Shown piece after piece: positions 48,143 through 57,303 of a stretch of 64,000 bases of DNA; within the stretch, counting starts at the first letter, position 1; every line of letters begins with the position of its first letter. The notes under the pieces are model-generated. The model saw only the letters and a list, made by a program, of their open reading frames with translations, searched no databases and was not told where the DNA came from. The translations under genes and the position numbers were made by a program. Location of the stretch: contig NZ_JACTGR010000005.1 in the NCBI RefSeq assembly GCF_014489075.1, forward strand, positions 390,674 through 454,673, given 5' to 3'. The DNA comes from Sphingomonas sp. JC676 (GTDB lineage Bacteria; Pseudomonadota; Alphaproteobacteria; Sphingomonadales; Sphingomonadaceae).

Positions 48143-49042
48143 TCACTCCACCCATTCGAGCCCGATCTCGCGGTAGAGCGAGCGGTCCTCTTCCCATTTC
48201 GGGTTCACCTTGACGTGGAGGTAGAGGTGCACCGGCACCCCCATGATCCGCGACAGCTCGGCGCGGGCGCGGGCTCCGATCTCCTTGATGCGGGCGCCTC
48301 CCTTGCCGAGGACGATCGCGCGCTGGGTCTCGCGCGCGACCAGGATCTGCTGGTGGATCTCGACCGAACCGTCGGGCCGCTCCGAATATTTCTCGGTGTC
48401 GATCGCGCTCGCATAGGGCAGCTCGGCATGGAGCTGGAGATAGAGCTGCTCGCGGGTCACTTCGGCGGCGATCATCCGGTCGGTCGCATCGGAGACCTGG
48501 TCCTCGGGGAAATGCCACGGCCCCTCGGGCATCCGCCGGGCGAGCACCGCCTTCAATTCGGGCACGCCATCGCCGGTCTGCGCGCTGACGAAGAAGGTTT
48601 CGTCGAACATCAGCGCCTCGTTGAGCTTGGCGGCATGGCCGAGCAGCTTGGGCTTGTCGGCGATGTCGACCTTGTTGAGGATCAGGATCTTGGGTTCGGG
48701 CCGTTTGGCCAGGCTCTCGAGGATGGCGTGCACCTTGGGGCCGATGCCACCCTTGCCATCGACCACCAGCGCGATCAGGTCGGCGCCTTCGGCGCCTTCC
48801 CAGGCGGCGGCGACCATCGCCCGGTCGAGCCGGCGCTCGGGCGTGAAGATGCCCGGCGTGTCGACGAGCAGGAGTTGCGTCCGCTCCTCGATCGCCAGCC
48901 CCATCAGCCGGGCGCGGGTCGTCTGCGCCTTGGGGCTGACGATCGCGACCTTCTGGCCGACCAGCGCATTCACCAGCGTCGACTTGCCTGCGTTGGGGGC
49001 GCCGACGACGGCGACAAGGCCGCAATGTTGGGTTTCGGTCAC
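48143..49042 (-). CDS. era: GTPase Era
   Basis: A 299-residue ribosome-assembly GTPase that binds the 3' end of 16S rRNA. The G motifs are VGAPNAGKSTLVNAL (G1), VDTPGIF (G3) and LNKVDI (G4). The C-terminal KH domain has IVLGKGGARIKEIGARARAE and ends HLYLHVKVNPKWEEDRSLY. Its ATG overlaps the stop of rnc (ATGA); the order lepB-rnc-era is the common operon. Confidence 0.96.
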   Translation of the reverse strand: MTETQHCGLVAVVGAPNAGKSTLVNALVGQKVAIVSPKAQTTRARLMGLAIEERTQLLLVDTPGIFTPERRLDRAMVAAAWEGAEGADLIALVVDGKGGIGPKVHAILESLAKRPEPKILILNKVDIADKPKLLGHAAKLNEALMFDETFFVSAQTGDGVPELKAVLARRMPEGPWHFPEDQVSDATDRMIAAEVTREQLYLQLHAELPYASAIDTEKYSERPDGSVEIHQQILVARETQRAIVLGKGGARIKEIGARARAELSRIMGVPVHLYLHVKVNPKWEEDRSLYREIGLEWVE

Positions 49043-49710
49043 TTTTCCAGTTTCTCCAGCAGCGCCGCGGCGGCCGCGGTCTCCGCTTCCTGCTTGCTCG
49101 TGCCCTCGGCGCTCGCTTCGGCGAGCTTGCCCACGCTGACCTTCACGGTGAAACGCGGCGCGTGATTGGGGCCCGAGCGATCTACTATCTCATATTCGGG
49201 CGGCCGGCGATTATGGGCGGCAGCCCATTCCTGGAGCGCCGATTTCGGATGCTTGGGCGCGGTGGCGTGCGCATCGATCCGCTCATCCCACGCCTTGCGG
49301 ATGAAGGCGCGCGCGGGCTCGATCCCCGCTTCGAGATAGAAGACGCCGATCAGCGCCTCCATCACGTCGCCCAGCACATTGTCGCTGTTCGCCGCGCCAT
49401 CGTCGCGCGCCTGCTTGCCCAGCCGCAGATGCGGCACCACACCGATCTCGCGCGCCACTTCGGCGCATACCTGGCCGGTCACCAGCGCATTCAGACGGCG
49501 CGAAAGCGCTCCCTCGGGCTCGTTCGGAAACCGCTCGAACAGCGATTCGGCAACCACGAGACCCAGCACGCGGTCGCCCAGGAATTCCAGCCGCTCGTAA
49601 TTGGCCGCGGCCTGGCTGCCATGCGTCAGCGCGCGCTCGAAGGCCTTCAGGTCCTGCGCGGGCCGGCCGAAAACCTCAGCGATCCATCCCCCCAGGTCGG
49701 GGGTGCTCAG
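49039..49710 (-). CDS. rnc: Ribonuclease III, probable CTG start
   Basis: A 223-residue double-strand RNA endonuclease. The signature ERLEFLGDRVLGLVVAESLF and the catalytic DVMEALIGVFYLEAG belong to the nuclease domain; the dsRNA-binding domain follows (HPKSALQEWAAAHNRRPPEY to KQEAETAAAAALLEKLE). No ATG, GTG or TTG lies in frame before the signature; the first is a GTG at 49569, which would remove it. A CTG at 49710 has GGAG seven bases upstream, gives a natural N-terminus (STPDLGGWIAEVFGRPAQDL) and overlaps the lepB stop by 4 bp, so it is taken as the start. Confidence 0.9.
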   Translation of the reverse strand: MSTPDLGGWIAEVFGRPAQDLKAFERALTHGSQAAANYERLEFLGDRVLGLVVAESLFERFPNEPEGALSRRLNALVTGQVCAEVAREIGVVPHLRLGKQARDDGAANSDNVLGDVMEALIGVFYLEAGIEPARAFIRKAWDERIDAHATAPKHPKSALQEWAAAHNRRPPEYEIVDRSGPNHAPRFTVKVSVGKLAEASAEGTSKQEAETAAAAALLEKLEK

Positions 49711-50594
49711 AAGCCTTCTCCGATGCGGCTCCAGCGCGCCGCGGTGAACCAGGTCCAGGGCAGGAACCAGTTGGCGCTGCCGTCAGTCGACCAGAAGCTG
49801 ACGACTGCCTTGCCCTCGATATTCTCGAGCGGCACGAAACCGATGCCCGGGCCTTCGGGTGGCTGCGAAAAGCGGCTGTCGGTCGAATTGTCGCGATTGT
49901 CACCCATCAGGAACACATGGCCGGCGGGCACGGTGAACACCACCGTGTTGTCCTGATCGAGCATATCCTGGTCCAGGACATTGTAAGTCTTGCCGTTGGG
50001 CAGCGTCTCACGGAACTGCGGCACCCGGCAGATCAGAATCCCCTTGGCGGCTGTTGTAACGAACCTGCTCTTGCAGCCGCGATAATCGTTCTCCGGCGTT
50101 GCCACCGGATAGTTAGGCGAGATTGGGACAGTGAAATCGGCGATATGTTGCTTCGGGATCTTTTGGCCGTTGAGCACGAGCTGGCCGCCCATCATCTGCA
50201 CCGTGTCGCCAGGCAGGCCGATCACGCGCTTGATCCAGTCCTCGCCATTATGGTTGGGCGCCTTGAACACCACCACGTCGCCGCGCGCGGGCGTGCCGGG
50301 GAAGATGCGGCCCGGGATCAGCGGCAGGCTCCACGGCAGCGAATGCTTCGAATAGCCGTAGTTCCATTTGGTAATGAACAGATAGTCGCCGATCAGCAGC
50401 CGCGGCAGCATCGATTCCGAAGGAATCGAAAAGGGCGAGAAGATAAAGCTGCGCACCACGAAGACGATCAGCGCCAGCTTGATCAGGAACGACCCCAGAT
50501 CGCGCCATTCCGACTTGGGCTTGGCCGGCTTCGCGGCTGGGGCGGACGTGGCTTCTGCCTTGTCCTGAGGCTCGGCGGGGTGCGCATTCTCCAT
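49707..50594 (-). CDS. lepB: Signal peptidase I
   Basis: A 295-residue inner-membrane protease that removes signal peptides. A charged, alanine/proline-rich N-terminus precedes one membrane span (FLIKLALIVFVVRSFIF). The catalytic serine is in SIPSESMLPRLLIGDYLFIT and the lysine in GEDWIKRVIGLPGDTVQ; the box GHVFLMGDNRDNSTDSR completes the family. First gene of the lepB-rnc-era operon, divergent from pgi. Confidence 0.96.
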   Translation of the reverse strand: MENAHPAEPQDKAEATSAPAAKPAKPKSEWRDLGSFLIKLALIVFVVRSFIFSPFSIPSESMLPRLLIGDYLFITKWNYGYSKHSLPWSLPLIPGRIFPGTPARGDVVVFKAPNHNGEDWIKRVIGLPGDTVQMMGGQLVLNGQKIPKQHIADFTVPISPNYPVATPENDYRGCKSRFVTTAAKGILICRVPQFRETLPNGKTYNVLDQDMLDQDNTVVFTVPAGHVFLMGDNRDNSTDSRFSQPPEGPGIGFVPLENIEGKAVVSFWSTDGSANWFLPWTWFTAARWSRIGEGF

Positions 50595-50698
50595 GAGGTC
50601 TGCTCTGCTAGGGCCGGGGCATGGCGTCAAGCCGATGAATCCGGCTGGCAGCGGCCTCGGCGGGACGATAGGGGCTTATGGCCCAAGAGGAGATGAAC

Positions 50699-52192
50699 AT
50701 GGCCTTGCCCGACTGGTCGCCGATCCGCACACTCGAATCCGCGACGCTCGCCGAGCTCTTCGCCCGTGACGCCGGCCGCGTCGATGCATTTTCGGTCGAT
50801 GTCGCCGGCGTGCATTTCGACTGGTCGAAGACGCATCTGACTGCCGATGCCGTCGCCGCATTCTCGTCGCTCGCCCAGTCGATGGGCCTGGCCGCCAGGC
50901 GCGACGCGCTGTTCGCCGGCGAGGCGGTCAATGTGACCGAGGGCCGCGCTGCCGAACACACCGCCGAGCGCGGCGAGGGTTCGCCCGAGAGCGTCATGCG
51001 GGCGCAGGCCTATCATCTGCGGATGCGCGCGCTGATCGACGCGATCGAAGCCGAGGCGTTCGGGCCGGTCCGCCACATCCTTCACATCGGCATCGGCGGT
51101 TCGGCGCTGGGTCCGGAGCTGCTGGTCGACGCGCTCGGCCGTGATTCCGATCGCTACGACGTGGCGGTGGTCTCCAATGTCGACGGGCTGGCGCTCGAAG
51201 AGGCGACGGACCGGTTCGATCCGCAGGCGACTTTGATCGCGGTCGCCTCCAAGACCTTCACCACCACCGAGACGCTGCTCAATGCCCAGAGCGCGCTCGA
51301 ATGGATGCAGGCAGGCGGCGTCGAGGATCCGTACGGTCGCGTCGTCGCGCTGACCGCGGCGCCCGACAAGGCGATCGAATGGGGTGTCGACGAGACTCGC
51401 GTGCTGCCCTTCGCGGAAAGCGTCGGCGGGCGCTATTCGCTCTGGTCGTCGATCGGCTTCCCGGCCGCGCTGGCGCTGGGCTGGGATGCGTTCGAGGAGA
51501 TGCTCGAAGGCGCCGCTGAGATGGACCGGCATTTCCGCCTGACCGAGCTGTCGAGCAACGCGCCCGTCCTCGCGGCATTCGCCGATCTCTATTACACCCA
51601 GGCGCGCGGCTGCGAGACGCGGGCGACCTTTGCCTATGACGAGCGCCTCCGATTGCTCCCCTCGTATCTTCAGCAGCTCGAGATGGAATCGAACGGCAAG
51701 CGCGTGACCATCGACGGCCAGTTGGTCAGCTGGCCGACCGCGCCAATCACCTGGGGCGGCGTCGGCACCGACGCCCAGCACGCGGTGTTCCAGCTGCTCC
51801 ACCAGGGCACGCATCTCGTGCCGCTCGAGTTCGTCGGCGTGATTGAACCGGGCGACAGCCTGGCCGACGACCATCATCGCCAGCTGCTGATCAACATGTT
51901 CGCGCAAGGCGCCGCGCTGATGGCCGGGCGTGATGCCACGGACAAGGCGCGCGCCTATCCCGGCGACCGACCGAGCGCGACCTTGCTGCTCGACCGGCTC
52001 GATCCACGCACGCTCGGCGCACTGCTCTCTTTCTACGAGAACCGCACCTTCGTGAACGCGGCGCTGCTCGGCATCAATCCGTTCGACCAGTTCGGCGTCG
52101 AGCTCGGCAAGGAAATGGCCAAGGCGGCAGACAAAGGCGGGCAGGATTTCGATCCTTCCACCACCGATCTGATCCACCGGGCGTTCGGCTGA
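50699..52192 (+). CDS. pgi: Glucose-6-phosphate isomerase
   Basis: A 497-residue glycolytic enzyme interconverting glucose-6-phosphate and fructose-6-phosphate. Conserved blocks are HIGIGGSALGPELLVDAL, ASKTFTTTETLLNAQSA, GGRYSLWSSIGFPAAL, LEMESNGKRVT, WGGVGTDAQHAVFQLLHQGT and the terminal FGVELGKEMAKA. The ATG at 50699 has GAGGAG six bases upstream; two other in-frame ATGs lie just before but are worse placed. Confidence 0.95.
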   Translation: MALPDWSPIRTLESATLAELFARDAGRVDAFSVDVAGVHFDWSKTHLTADAVAAFSSLAQSMGLAARRDALFAGEAVNVTEGRAAEHTAERGEGSPESVMRAQAYHLRMRALIDAIEAEAFGPVRHILHIGIGGSALGPELLVDALGRDSDRYDVAVVSNVDGLALEEATDRFDPQATLIAVASKTFTTTETLLNAQSALEWMQAGGVEDPYGRVVALTAAPDKAIEWGVDETRVLPFAESVGGRYSLWSSIGFPAALALGWDAFEEMLEGAAEMDRHFRLTELSSNAPVLAAFADLYYTQARGCETRATFAYDERLRLLPSYLQQLEMESNGKRVTIDGQLVSWPTAPITWGGVGTDAQHAVFQLLHQGTHLVPLEFVGVIEPGDSLADDHHRQLLINMFAQGAALMAGRDATDKARAYPGDRPSATLLLDRLDPRTLGALLSFYENRTFVNAALLGINPFDQFGVELGKEMAKAADKGGQDFDPSTTDLIHRAFG

Positions 52193-52260
52193 GGCGCCGC
52201 GAAAGCAATCGGCAACCCTTCGAGGCCTAAGCTGCGCGCCGCAAGCGGGCGGGAGCGGCG

Positions 52261-52887
52261 ATGGATCGCGAGCGGATAATGCGGGAAAGCGAGCGGGCGG
52301 CGATCGAGCGCTGGTTCCCGCCGAGCCCGCTCGGGCCGCTGTTCGACCCCGGCGACGGCAATCTCCTGCCGATTCCCGCCGATTCGGCACCCGCCTGGAA
52401 GGCGGAGGCATTCGCGCGGATCGATGCCTGGATCGCGGAGACCCGCGCCGAAAAATACGAGCATATGGTGCTGCTCGTGCTGTGGACCCTCGGCCTGTTC
52501 GCCATCGCCAGCTTCGTCGGCGTGCCGATGGGAAGGACCCTGATGGTCGGCACCGCCCTCGGCGCGTTCACGCTGCATGCCTGGTCGATATGGCGCCTGC
52601 GGTGCTTCCGCCGTGACCTCGCCGATCTGCGCGCCCGCATCCGTACCGAACTCGCCGGGCGTACGCCGCTGCCCCGCGAACTCGCCCAGCGCTTCCGCCG
52701 CGGCAATCCCTGGCGCGTCGCGCTGCACCTATGGATCTGGAGCTTCGTCCTGCTCATGCTGGCCGCCCAGCATTTCGTTCCGCCCGAGAGCGTGTCGCCC
52801 GCCATGATCCTGGCCGCACTAGGCGCGGTCGGCATCGCCTGGATCCTCCATTTCCTCTCGCGCCGCATCGATCTCGCCCAGCGTTGA
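52261..52887 (+). CDS. Small membrane protein of unknown function
   Basis: A 208-residue protein with a hydrophilic N-terminal 70 residues and four hydrophobic segments: MVLLVLWTLGLFAIASFVGV, TALGAFTLHAWSIW, LHLWIWSFVLLMLAAQHF and AMILAALGAVGIAWILHFL. No domain is recognised. It stands between pgi and gor, all in the same direction. Confidence 0.7.
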   Translation: MDRERIMRESERAAIERWFPPSPLGPLFDPGDGNLLPIPADSAPAWKAEAFARIDAWIAETRAEKYEHMVLLVLWTLGLFAIASFVGVPMGRTLMVGTALGAFTLHAWSIWRLRCFRRDLADLRARIRTELAGRTPLPRELAQRFRRGNPWRVALHLWIWSFVLLMLAAQHFVPPESVSPAMILAALGAVGIAWILHFLSRRIDLAQR

Positions 52888-52957
52888 CGCGCCGCATTGG
52901 CATCACGCCCCGGCAGTCCTATCTGGCGGCGACTATCCAATGCAGGAGCGACGCGAC

Positions 52958-54304
52958 GTGGCGAGCTACGACTATGATCTGTTCGTCATCGGCGCGGGGT
53001 CGGGGGGCACGCGCGCCTCGCGCGTCTCGGCCGCGCACGGCGCGCGCGTTGCGGTAGCGGAGGAATATCGCGTCGGCGGCACCTGCGTGATCCGCGGCTG
53101 CGTGCCCAAGAAGCTGCTCGTCTATGGCGCCCATTTCGCCGAGGATCTGAAGGACGCCCGCCGCTTCGGCTGGGACGTGCCCGATTGCCGGTTCGACTGG
53201 ACGGTGCTGCGCGACAATGTGATGGCCGATGTTGACCGGTTGAATGGGCTCTACACCCAGGGCCTCGAGAATAACGGCGTCGAGATCTTCCTCGAGCACG
53301 CGACGGTCACCGGCCCCCACGAAGTGACGCTGGCGTCGGGCAAGAAGGTCACGTCGAAATATATCCTGATCGCCAGCGGCGCGCATCCGCACGTGCCCGA
53401 TTTCCCCGGCAGCGATCTCGGCATAACCTCGAACGAGGTGTTCCATCTCGACAAACTGCCCAAGCGTATCCTGATCGCCGGCGGCGGCTATATCGCCAAT
53501 GAATTCGCCGGCATCTTCAACGAGTTCGGCAGCCATGTGACCCTGGTCAACCGCACCGACGTGCTCCTGCGCGGCTATGATCATTCGATCCGCGACCGGC
53601 TGCTCCAGATCTCGATCACCAAGGGCATCGATTTCCGTTTCCACTCGGAATTCAAGAAGATTGAGCAACTCGAAAACGGCGCCTTCCGCGTCGAGCTGAC
53701 CAAGCACGAGCCCTTCGAAGTCGATTGCGTGCTGTTCGCCACCGGCCGCGTGCCCAATACGCAGGGATTGGGCCTGGGGGATGTCGGCGTAGAGCTCGAC
53801 GCCAAGGGCGCGGTCAAGGTCGATGCCGACAACAAATCATCGGTCGACAGCATCTATGCCGTAGGCGACGTGACCGACCGCATCCAGCTTACCCCGGTCG
53901 CGATCCGCGAAGGCCAGGCCTTTGCCGACACGATCTTCGGTGGCAAGCCGCACCGGGTCGACTATGCCAACGTCCCCAGTGCGGTGTTCAGCCACCCGCC
54001 GATGGCCGGCGTCGGGATGACCGAGAGCGAGGCGAAGAACAAGCTGGGTTCGGTGGCGATTTACACCTCCGATTTCCGCGCGATGAAGAACGTCCTCGCC
54101 GACCGCCACGAGCGCGCGCTCTACAAGATGGTCTGCGACGGCGTGACGGGGAAGGTGGTCGGCCTCCACATGATCGGTCCCGATGCTCCGGAGATCCTCC
54201 AGGCCGCAGCGATCGCGGTCAAGGCCGGCCTCACCAAGGACGCGTTCGACCAGACGGTGGCGCTGCACCCGACCATGTCGGAAGAGCTGGTGCTGATGAA
54301 GTGA
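52958..54304 (+). CDS. gor: Glutathione-disulfide reductase
   Basis: A 448-residue FAD/NADPH flavoenzyme that keeps glutathione reduced. The FAD motif DLFVIGAGSGGTRASRVSA, the redox disulfide GGTCVIRGCVPKKLLVYG, the NADPH Rossmann motif ILIAGGGYIANEFAGIF with the following NRTDVLLRGYD, and the C-terminal HPTMSEELVLMK are all present. The GTG at 52958 has GGAG nine bases upstream; an ATG at 52940 in frame lacks a site, so the GTG is preferred. Confidence 0.94.
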   Translation: MASYDYDLFVIGAGSGGTRASRVSAAHGARVAVAEEYRVGGTCVIRGCVPKKLLVYGAHFAEDLKDARRFGWDVPDCRFDWTVLRDNVMADVDRLNGLYTQGLENNGVEIFLEHATVTGPHEVTLASGKKVTSKYILIASGAHPHVPDFPGSDLGITSNEVFHLDKLPKRILIAGGGYIANEFAGIFNEFGSHVTLVNRTDVLLRGYDHSIRDRLLQISITKGIDFRFHSEFKKIEQLENGAFRVELTKHEPFEVDCVLFATGRVPNTQGLGLGDVGVELDAKGAVKVDADNKSSVDSIYAVGDVTDRIQLTPVAIREGQAFADTIFGGKPHRVDYANVPSAVFSHPPMAGVGMTESEAKNKLGSVAIYTSDFRAMKNVLADRHERALYKMVCDGVTGKVVGLHMIGPDAPEILQAAAIAVKAGLTKDAFDQTVALHPTMSEELVLMK

Positions 54305-54334
54305 CCGGGAAGTTCACGCCGTAAGCGTGGACCG

Positions 54335-54353
54335 AAGGCTGCGGGGCAGCCTT
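54335..54353. terminator. Bidirectional hairpin between convergent genes
   Basis: aaggctgc-ggg-gcagcctt is a perfect 8 bp stem with a 3-base loop, flanked by a further gaccgg/ccggtc pair (54302 and 54355). It lies between the ends of gor and the symporter gene. No long T-run follows, so it is a probable rather than certain terminator. Confidence 0.5.
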
Positions 54354-54391
54354 GCCGGTCACTCCCCCGAAAGTGGATGGCCCGCGGGCGC

Positions 54392-55660
54392 TCAGGTGTC
54401 GTGGGCGAGTATCGCGTCCGCCTCGTCCAGCGGCACCTTGCCCGCCTTGCGCGACAGCCAGGTCGTCGCGGCGATGTCCCAGGTGACATTGCCGACGGTC
54501 CGCATGATGTCGGGCAGCGTCTCGACCGCGACGAGGAGCCCAAGCGGGCTCACCGGTGCGCCGATCGTCGCGGCGACCGGGGCGATGGCGCTCACATAGC
54601 TGACCGTGCCCGGAAGGCTCACCGAGCCGAGCGAGGTCAGCGTCGCGACAACCACGCCCACCGCCAGCGTCGTCGGGCTCAGCGGCACACCGAACCACTC
54701 GGCGACATAGATCGCCACCGCGAAGTTCATCGCCGGCCCCGTCGCCCGGAAGATCGCCACCGCGAGGGGTAAAGTCACGCCCGATACCGCCACCGGCACG
54801 CCGAGCTTGGCCGAGCCCTCGATCATCACCGGCAGCGTCGCGAGCGAGGATTGCGTGCTGAGCGCCACCGCCTGGCTCGGCAGAGCGGCACGCACATAGC
54901 GGCCCAGGCCAACGCGTCCGCCGAGCACCGCCACCGGATAGGCAAAGATCGTCACGGCCAGGCCGACACTGGCGACGATCAGGATATAGTGGATCAGCGC
55001 GCCGAACGCGCCGGTGCCCGCCTTGGCGCCGACGACCAGCGCCAGTGCGAACACGCCCACCGGCCCCACCCACAGCACCCAGTCGATCACGATCAGCATC
55101 ACATCGCGCAGCGCCATGAAGAAGCGAGTCAGCAGTGTTCGCGCCTCTTCGCCCACCCGCGTCATCGCGAAGGCGAAGATCAGCGAGAAGATGATCAGCG
55201 ACAGGAAGGCGTTCTCCGCCGCCGCCTTGACGATGTTGGAGGGTACGATCGCAGCCAGGAACTCGCCGATCGGCGGGATAGGACCGATCTTCTCGGCGCC
55301 GGCGAGCGCGGAGCGCAACGCTTCGGCCGATTCACGCGGCAGCGGCGCGATGTGGAGGAATAGGGGGGTGAGTATCGCGGCGGCAACGGCCGAAAGGAAC
55401 AGTACGACCACGTAAAGCGCGATCGCGCGACCCGCCAACCGGCCCGCCTGGGCAGCTTCGGCGGTCGCGGCGACGCCGGTGATGAGAAGGGCCACGACCA
55501 GCGGCACGATCGTCATCTGGAGGCCGTTGAGCCAGGCTTGGCCGATCGGCTGCGCCCAGTCGGCGGCGGTCAGCGCGGCCGACGGCGCGAAGGCGGCGAG
55601 CAGCGCGCCGAGAATCAGCCCCGCAATCAGGGAAAAGAGGATACGGGTTGGTTGCGACAT
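54392..55660 (-). CDS. Dicarboxylate/amino acid:cation symporter (DAACS family)
   Basis: A 422-residue inner-membrane carrier of the GltP/DctA fold. It has about eight helices and the two re-entrant regions; ALPSQAVALSTQSSLATLPV is the serine-rich HP1 motif, IFRATGPAMNFAVAIYVAEW the conserved helix 7 and SLPGTVSYVSAIAPVAATIG the HP2 region. Substrates in this family are glutamate, aspartate, serine or C4-dicarboxylates with protons or sodium; the exact one is not predictable here. Divergent from glmM. Confidence 0.92.
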   Translation of the reverse strand: MSQPTRILFSLIAGLILGALLAAFAPSAALTAADWAQPIGQAWLNGLQMTIVPLVVALLITGVAATAEAAQAGRLAGRAIALYVVVLFLSAVAAAILTPLFLHIAPLPRESAEALRSALAGAEKIGPIPPIGEFLAAIVPSNIVKAAAENAFLSLIIFSLIFAFAMTRVGEEARTLLTRFFMALRDVMLIVIDWVLWVGPVGVFALALVVGAKAGTGAFGALIHYILIVASVGLAVTIFAYPVAVLGGRVGLGRYVRAALPSQAVALSTQSSLATLPVMIEGSAKLGVPVAVSGVTLPLAVAIFRATGPAMNFAVAIYVAEWFGVPLSPTTLAVGVVVATLTSLGSVSLPGTVSYVSAIAPVAATIGAPVSPLGLLVAVETLPDIMRTVGNVTWDIAATTWLSRKAGKVPLDEADAILAHDT

Positions 55661-55732
55661 GCTCGCCCTTTGAGAATTTCCGCGCTAATCCGATGGCGGT
55701 TGAGGGCGTGCAAGGTCGCGAGAAAACAGCAC

Positions 55733-57073
55733 ATGGCAAGAAAATATTTCGGTACTGACGGAATTCGCGGCCTCACCAATGTCGCGCCGATGACCGCGGC
55801 GATGGCGATGAAGGTTGGCATGGCGGCCGGCGCGCATTTCGTGCGCGGCGATCACCGTCACCGCGTGGTGATCGGCAAGGACACCAGGCTGTCGGGCTAT
55901 ATGCTTGAGAATGCGCTGGTCGCGGGCTTCACCAGCGTCGGCATGGACGTGGTGCTGGTGGGGCCGATGCCCACCCCGGCAGTGGCGATGCTCACCCAGT
56001 CGATGCGCGCCGATCTGGGCGTGATGATCTCGGCCAGCCACAATCCCTTCGCCGACAACGGCATCAAGCTGTTCGGTCCCGACGGCTACAAGCTCTCGGA
56101 CGCGGACGAGCTGGCGATCGAGGCGCTCATCGACGGCGACGTCGCGCTGGCGCCGGCCGCCGAGATCGGCCGGGCGCGGCGCGTGGAGGATGCGCGCGGC
56201 CGCTATATCCACTTCGCCAAGTCGACCTTCCCGGAGGAACTGCGGCTCGACGGGCTCAAGGTGGTGATCGATTGCGCCAATGGTGCGGCGTACCAGGTCG
56301 CGCCCTCGGCGCTGTGGGAACTGGGCGCCGAGATCGTCGCGATCGGGGTCGAGCCCAACGGCAAGAACATCAACGACCGCGTCGGATCGACCGCGCCGGA
56401 AACGCTGTGCGAGACGGTGGTCGCCAGCGGCGCCGCGATCGGCATCGCGCTGGACGGCGATGCCGATCGGCTGATCGTCGTCGACGAGACCGGCAAGGTG
56501 GTCGATGGCGACCAGCTCATGGCGCTGATCGCGGGCGGCTGGGCGCGGCAGGGCAAGCTCGCCGGCGGCGGGCTGGTCACGACGGTGATGTCCAATCTGG
56601 GGCTCGAACGGCATCTCGCCGCGCAAGGGCTGGGGATGGTGCGCACCGCGGTCGGGGACCGCTACGTGCTCGAGAAGATGCGCACCTCCGGCTATAATGT
56701 CGGGGGCGAGCAAAGCGGCCACATCATCCTGTCCGACTATGCCACCACCGGCGACGGGCTCGTCGCGGCGCTGCAGGTGCTGGCCGAGCTGGTGCGTTCG
56801 GGCGCGCCGGCAAGCGAAGTGCTCCACCGCTTCGATCCGCTGCCGCAATTGCTCAAGAATGTCCGCTTCAAGGGCGGCAAGCCGTTGGAGGTTGCGAGCG
56901 TCAAGGAAACGATCGCCGAGGCCGAGGCCGAACTCGAAGGCAAGGGCCGGCTGGTCATCCGCCCCTCGGGCACCGAGCCGGTGATCCGCGTGATGGCCGA
57001 GGGTGACGATCGCGGCCAGGTGGAAGCGGTGGTCGATCGCGTATGCGAAGCCGTCCGGCTGGCAGCCGCCTGA
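55733..57073 (+). CDS. glmM: Phosphoglucosamine mutase
   Basis: A 446-residue enzyme converting glucosamine-6-phosphate to glucosamine-1-phosphate for peptidoglycan and LPS precursors. It begins KYFGTDGIRGLTN. The phospho-serine loop is in VMISASHNPFADNGIKLFG, the metal loop in IALDGDADRLIVVDE, the sugar loop in GGEQSGHIIL and the phosphate loop in VIRPSGTEPVIRVMAE. The stop shares a base with the ATG of the next gene. Confidence 0.96.
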   Translation: MARKYFGTDGIRGLTNVAPMTAAMAMKVGMAAGAHFVRGDHRHRVVIGKDTRLSGYMLENALVAGFTSVGMDVVLVGPMPTPAVAMLTQSMRADLGVMISASHNPFADNGIKLFGPDGYKLSDADELAIEALIDGDVALAPAAEIGRARRVEDARGRYIHFAKSTFPEELRLDGLKVVIDCANGAAYQVAPSALWELGAEIVAIGVEPNGKNINDRVGSTAPETLCETVVASGAAIGIALDGDADRLIVVDETGKVVDGDQLMALIAGGWARQGKLAGGGLVTTVMSNLGLERHLAAQGLGMVRTAVGDRYVLEKMRTSGYNVGGEQSGHIILSDYATTGDGLVAALQVLAELVRSGAPASEVLHRFDPLPQLLKNVRFKGGKPLEVASVKETIAEAEAELEGKGRLVIRPSGTEPVIRVMAEGDDRGQVEAVVDRVCEAVRLAAA

Positions 57074-57303
57074 TGCTGGAGATGCGCCCCGATTGTGAAC
57101 GCTGCGGCGCGGACCTGCGCGCCGACGTGCCGGGCGCGTTCATCTGTTCGTTCGAATGCACCTTTTGCGCCGAATGCGCCGAGGCGCTCGACGATATGTG
57201 CGCCAATTGCGGCGGCGAGCTGATGGATCGGCCGACGCGAACTGGTAAGAGCCTCCAGCGCCACCCGGCATCGAGCGAGCGCAGGTTCAAGGGAGTATCA
57301 TGA
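57073..57303 (+). CDS. DUF1272 zinc-ribbon protein
   Basis: A 76-residue protein with three or four cysteine pairs: DCERCGADL, FICSFECTFCAECAEAL and DDMCANCGGELMDRPTR. This is the DUF1272 pattern, a small zinc-binding family of unknown role. Its ATG overlaps the glmM stop by one base (TGATG) and its stop overlaps the thiD start by 4 bp, so glmM, this gene, thiD and rnhB form one coupled operon. Confidence 0.9.
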   Translation: MLEMRPDCERCGADLRADVPGAFICSFECTFCAECAEALDDMCANCGGELMDRPTRTGKSLQRHPASSERRFKGVS

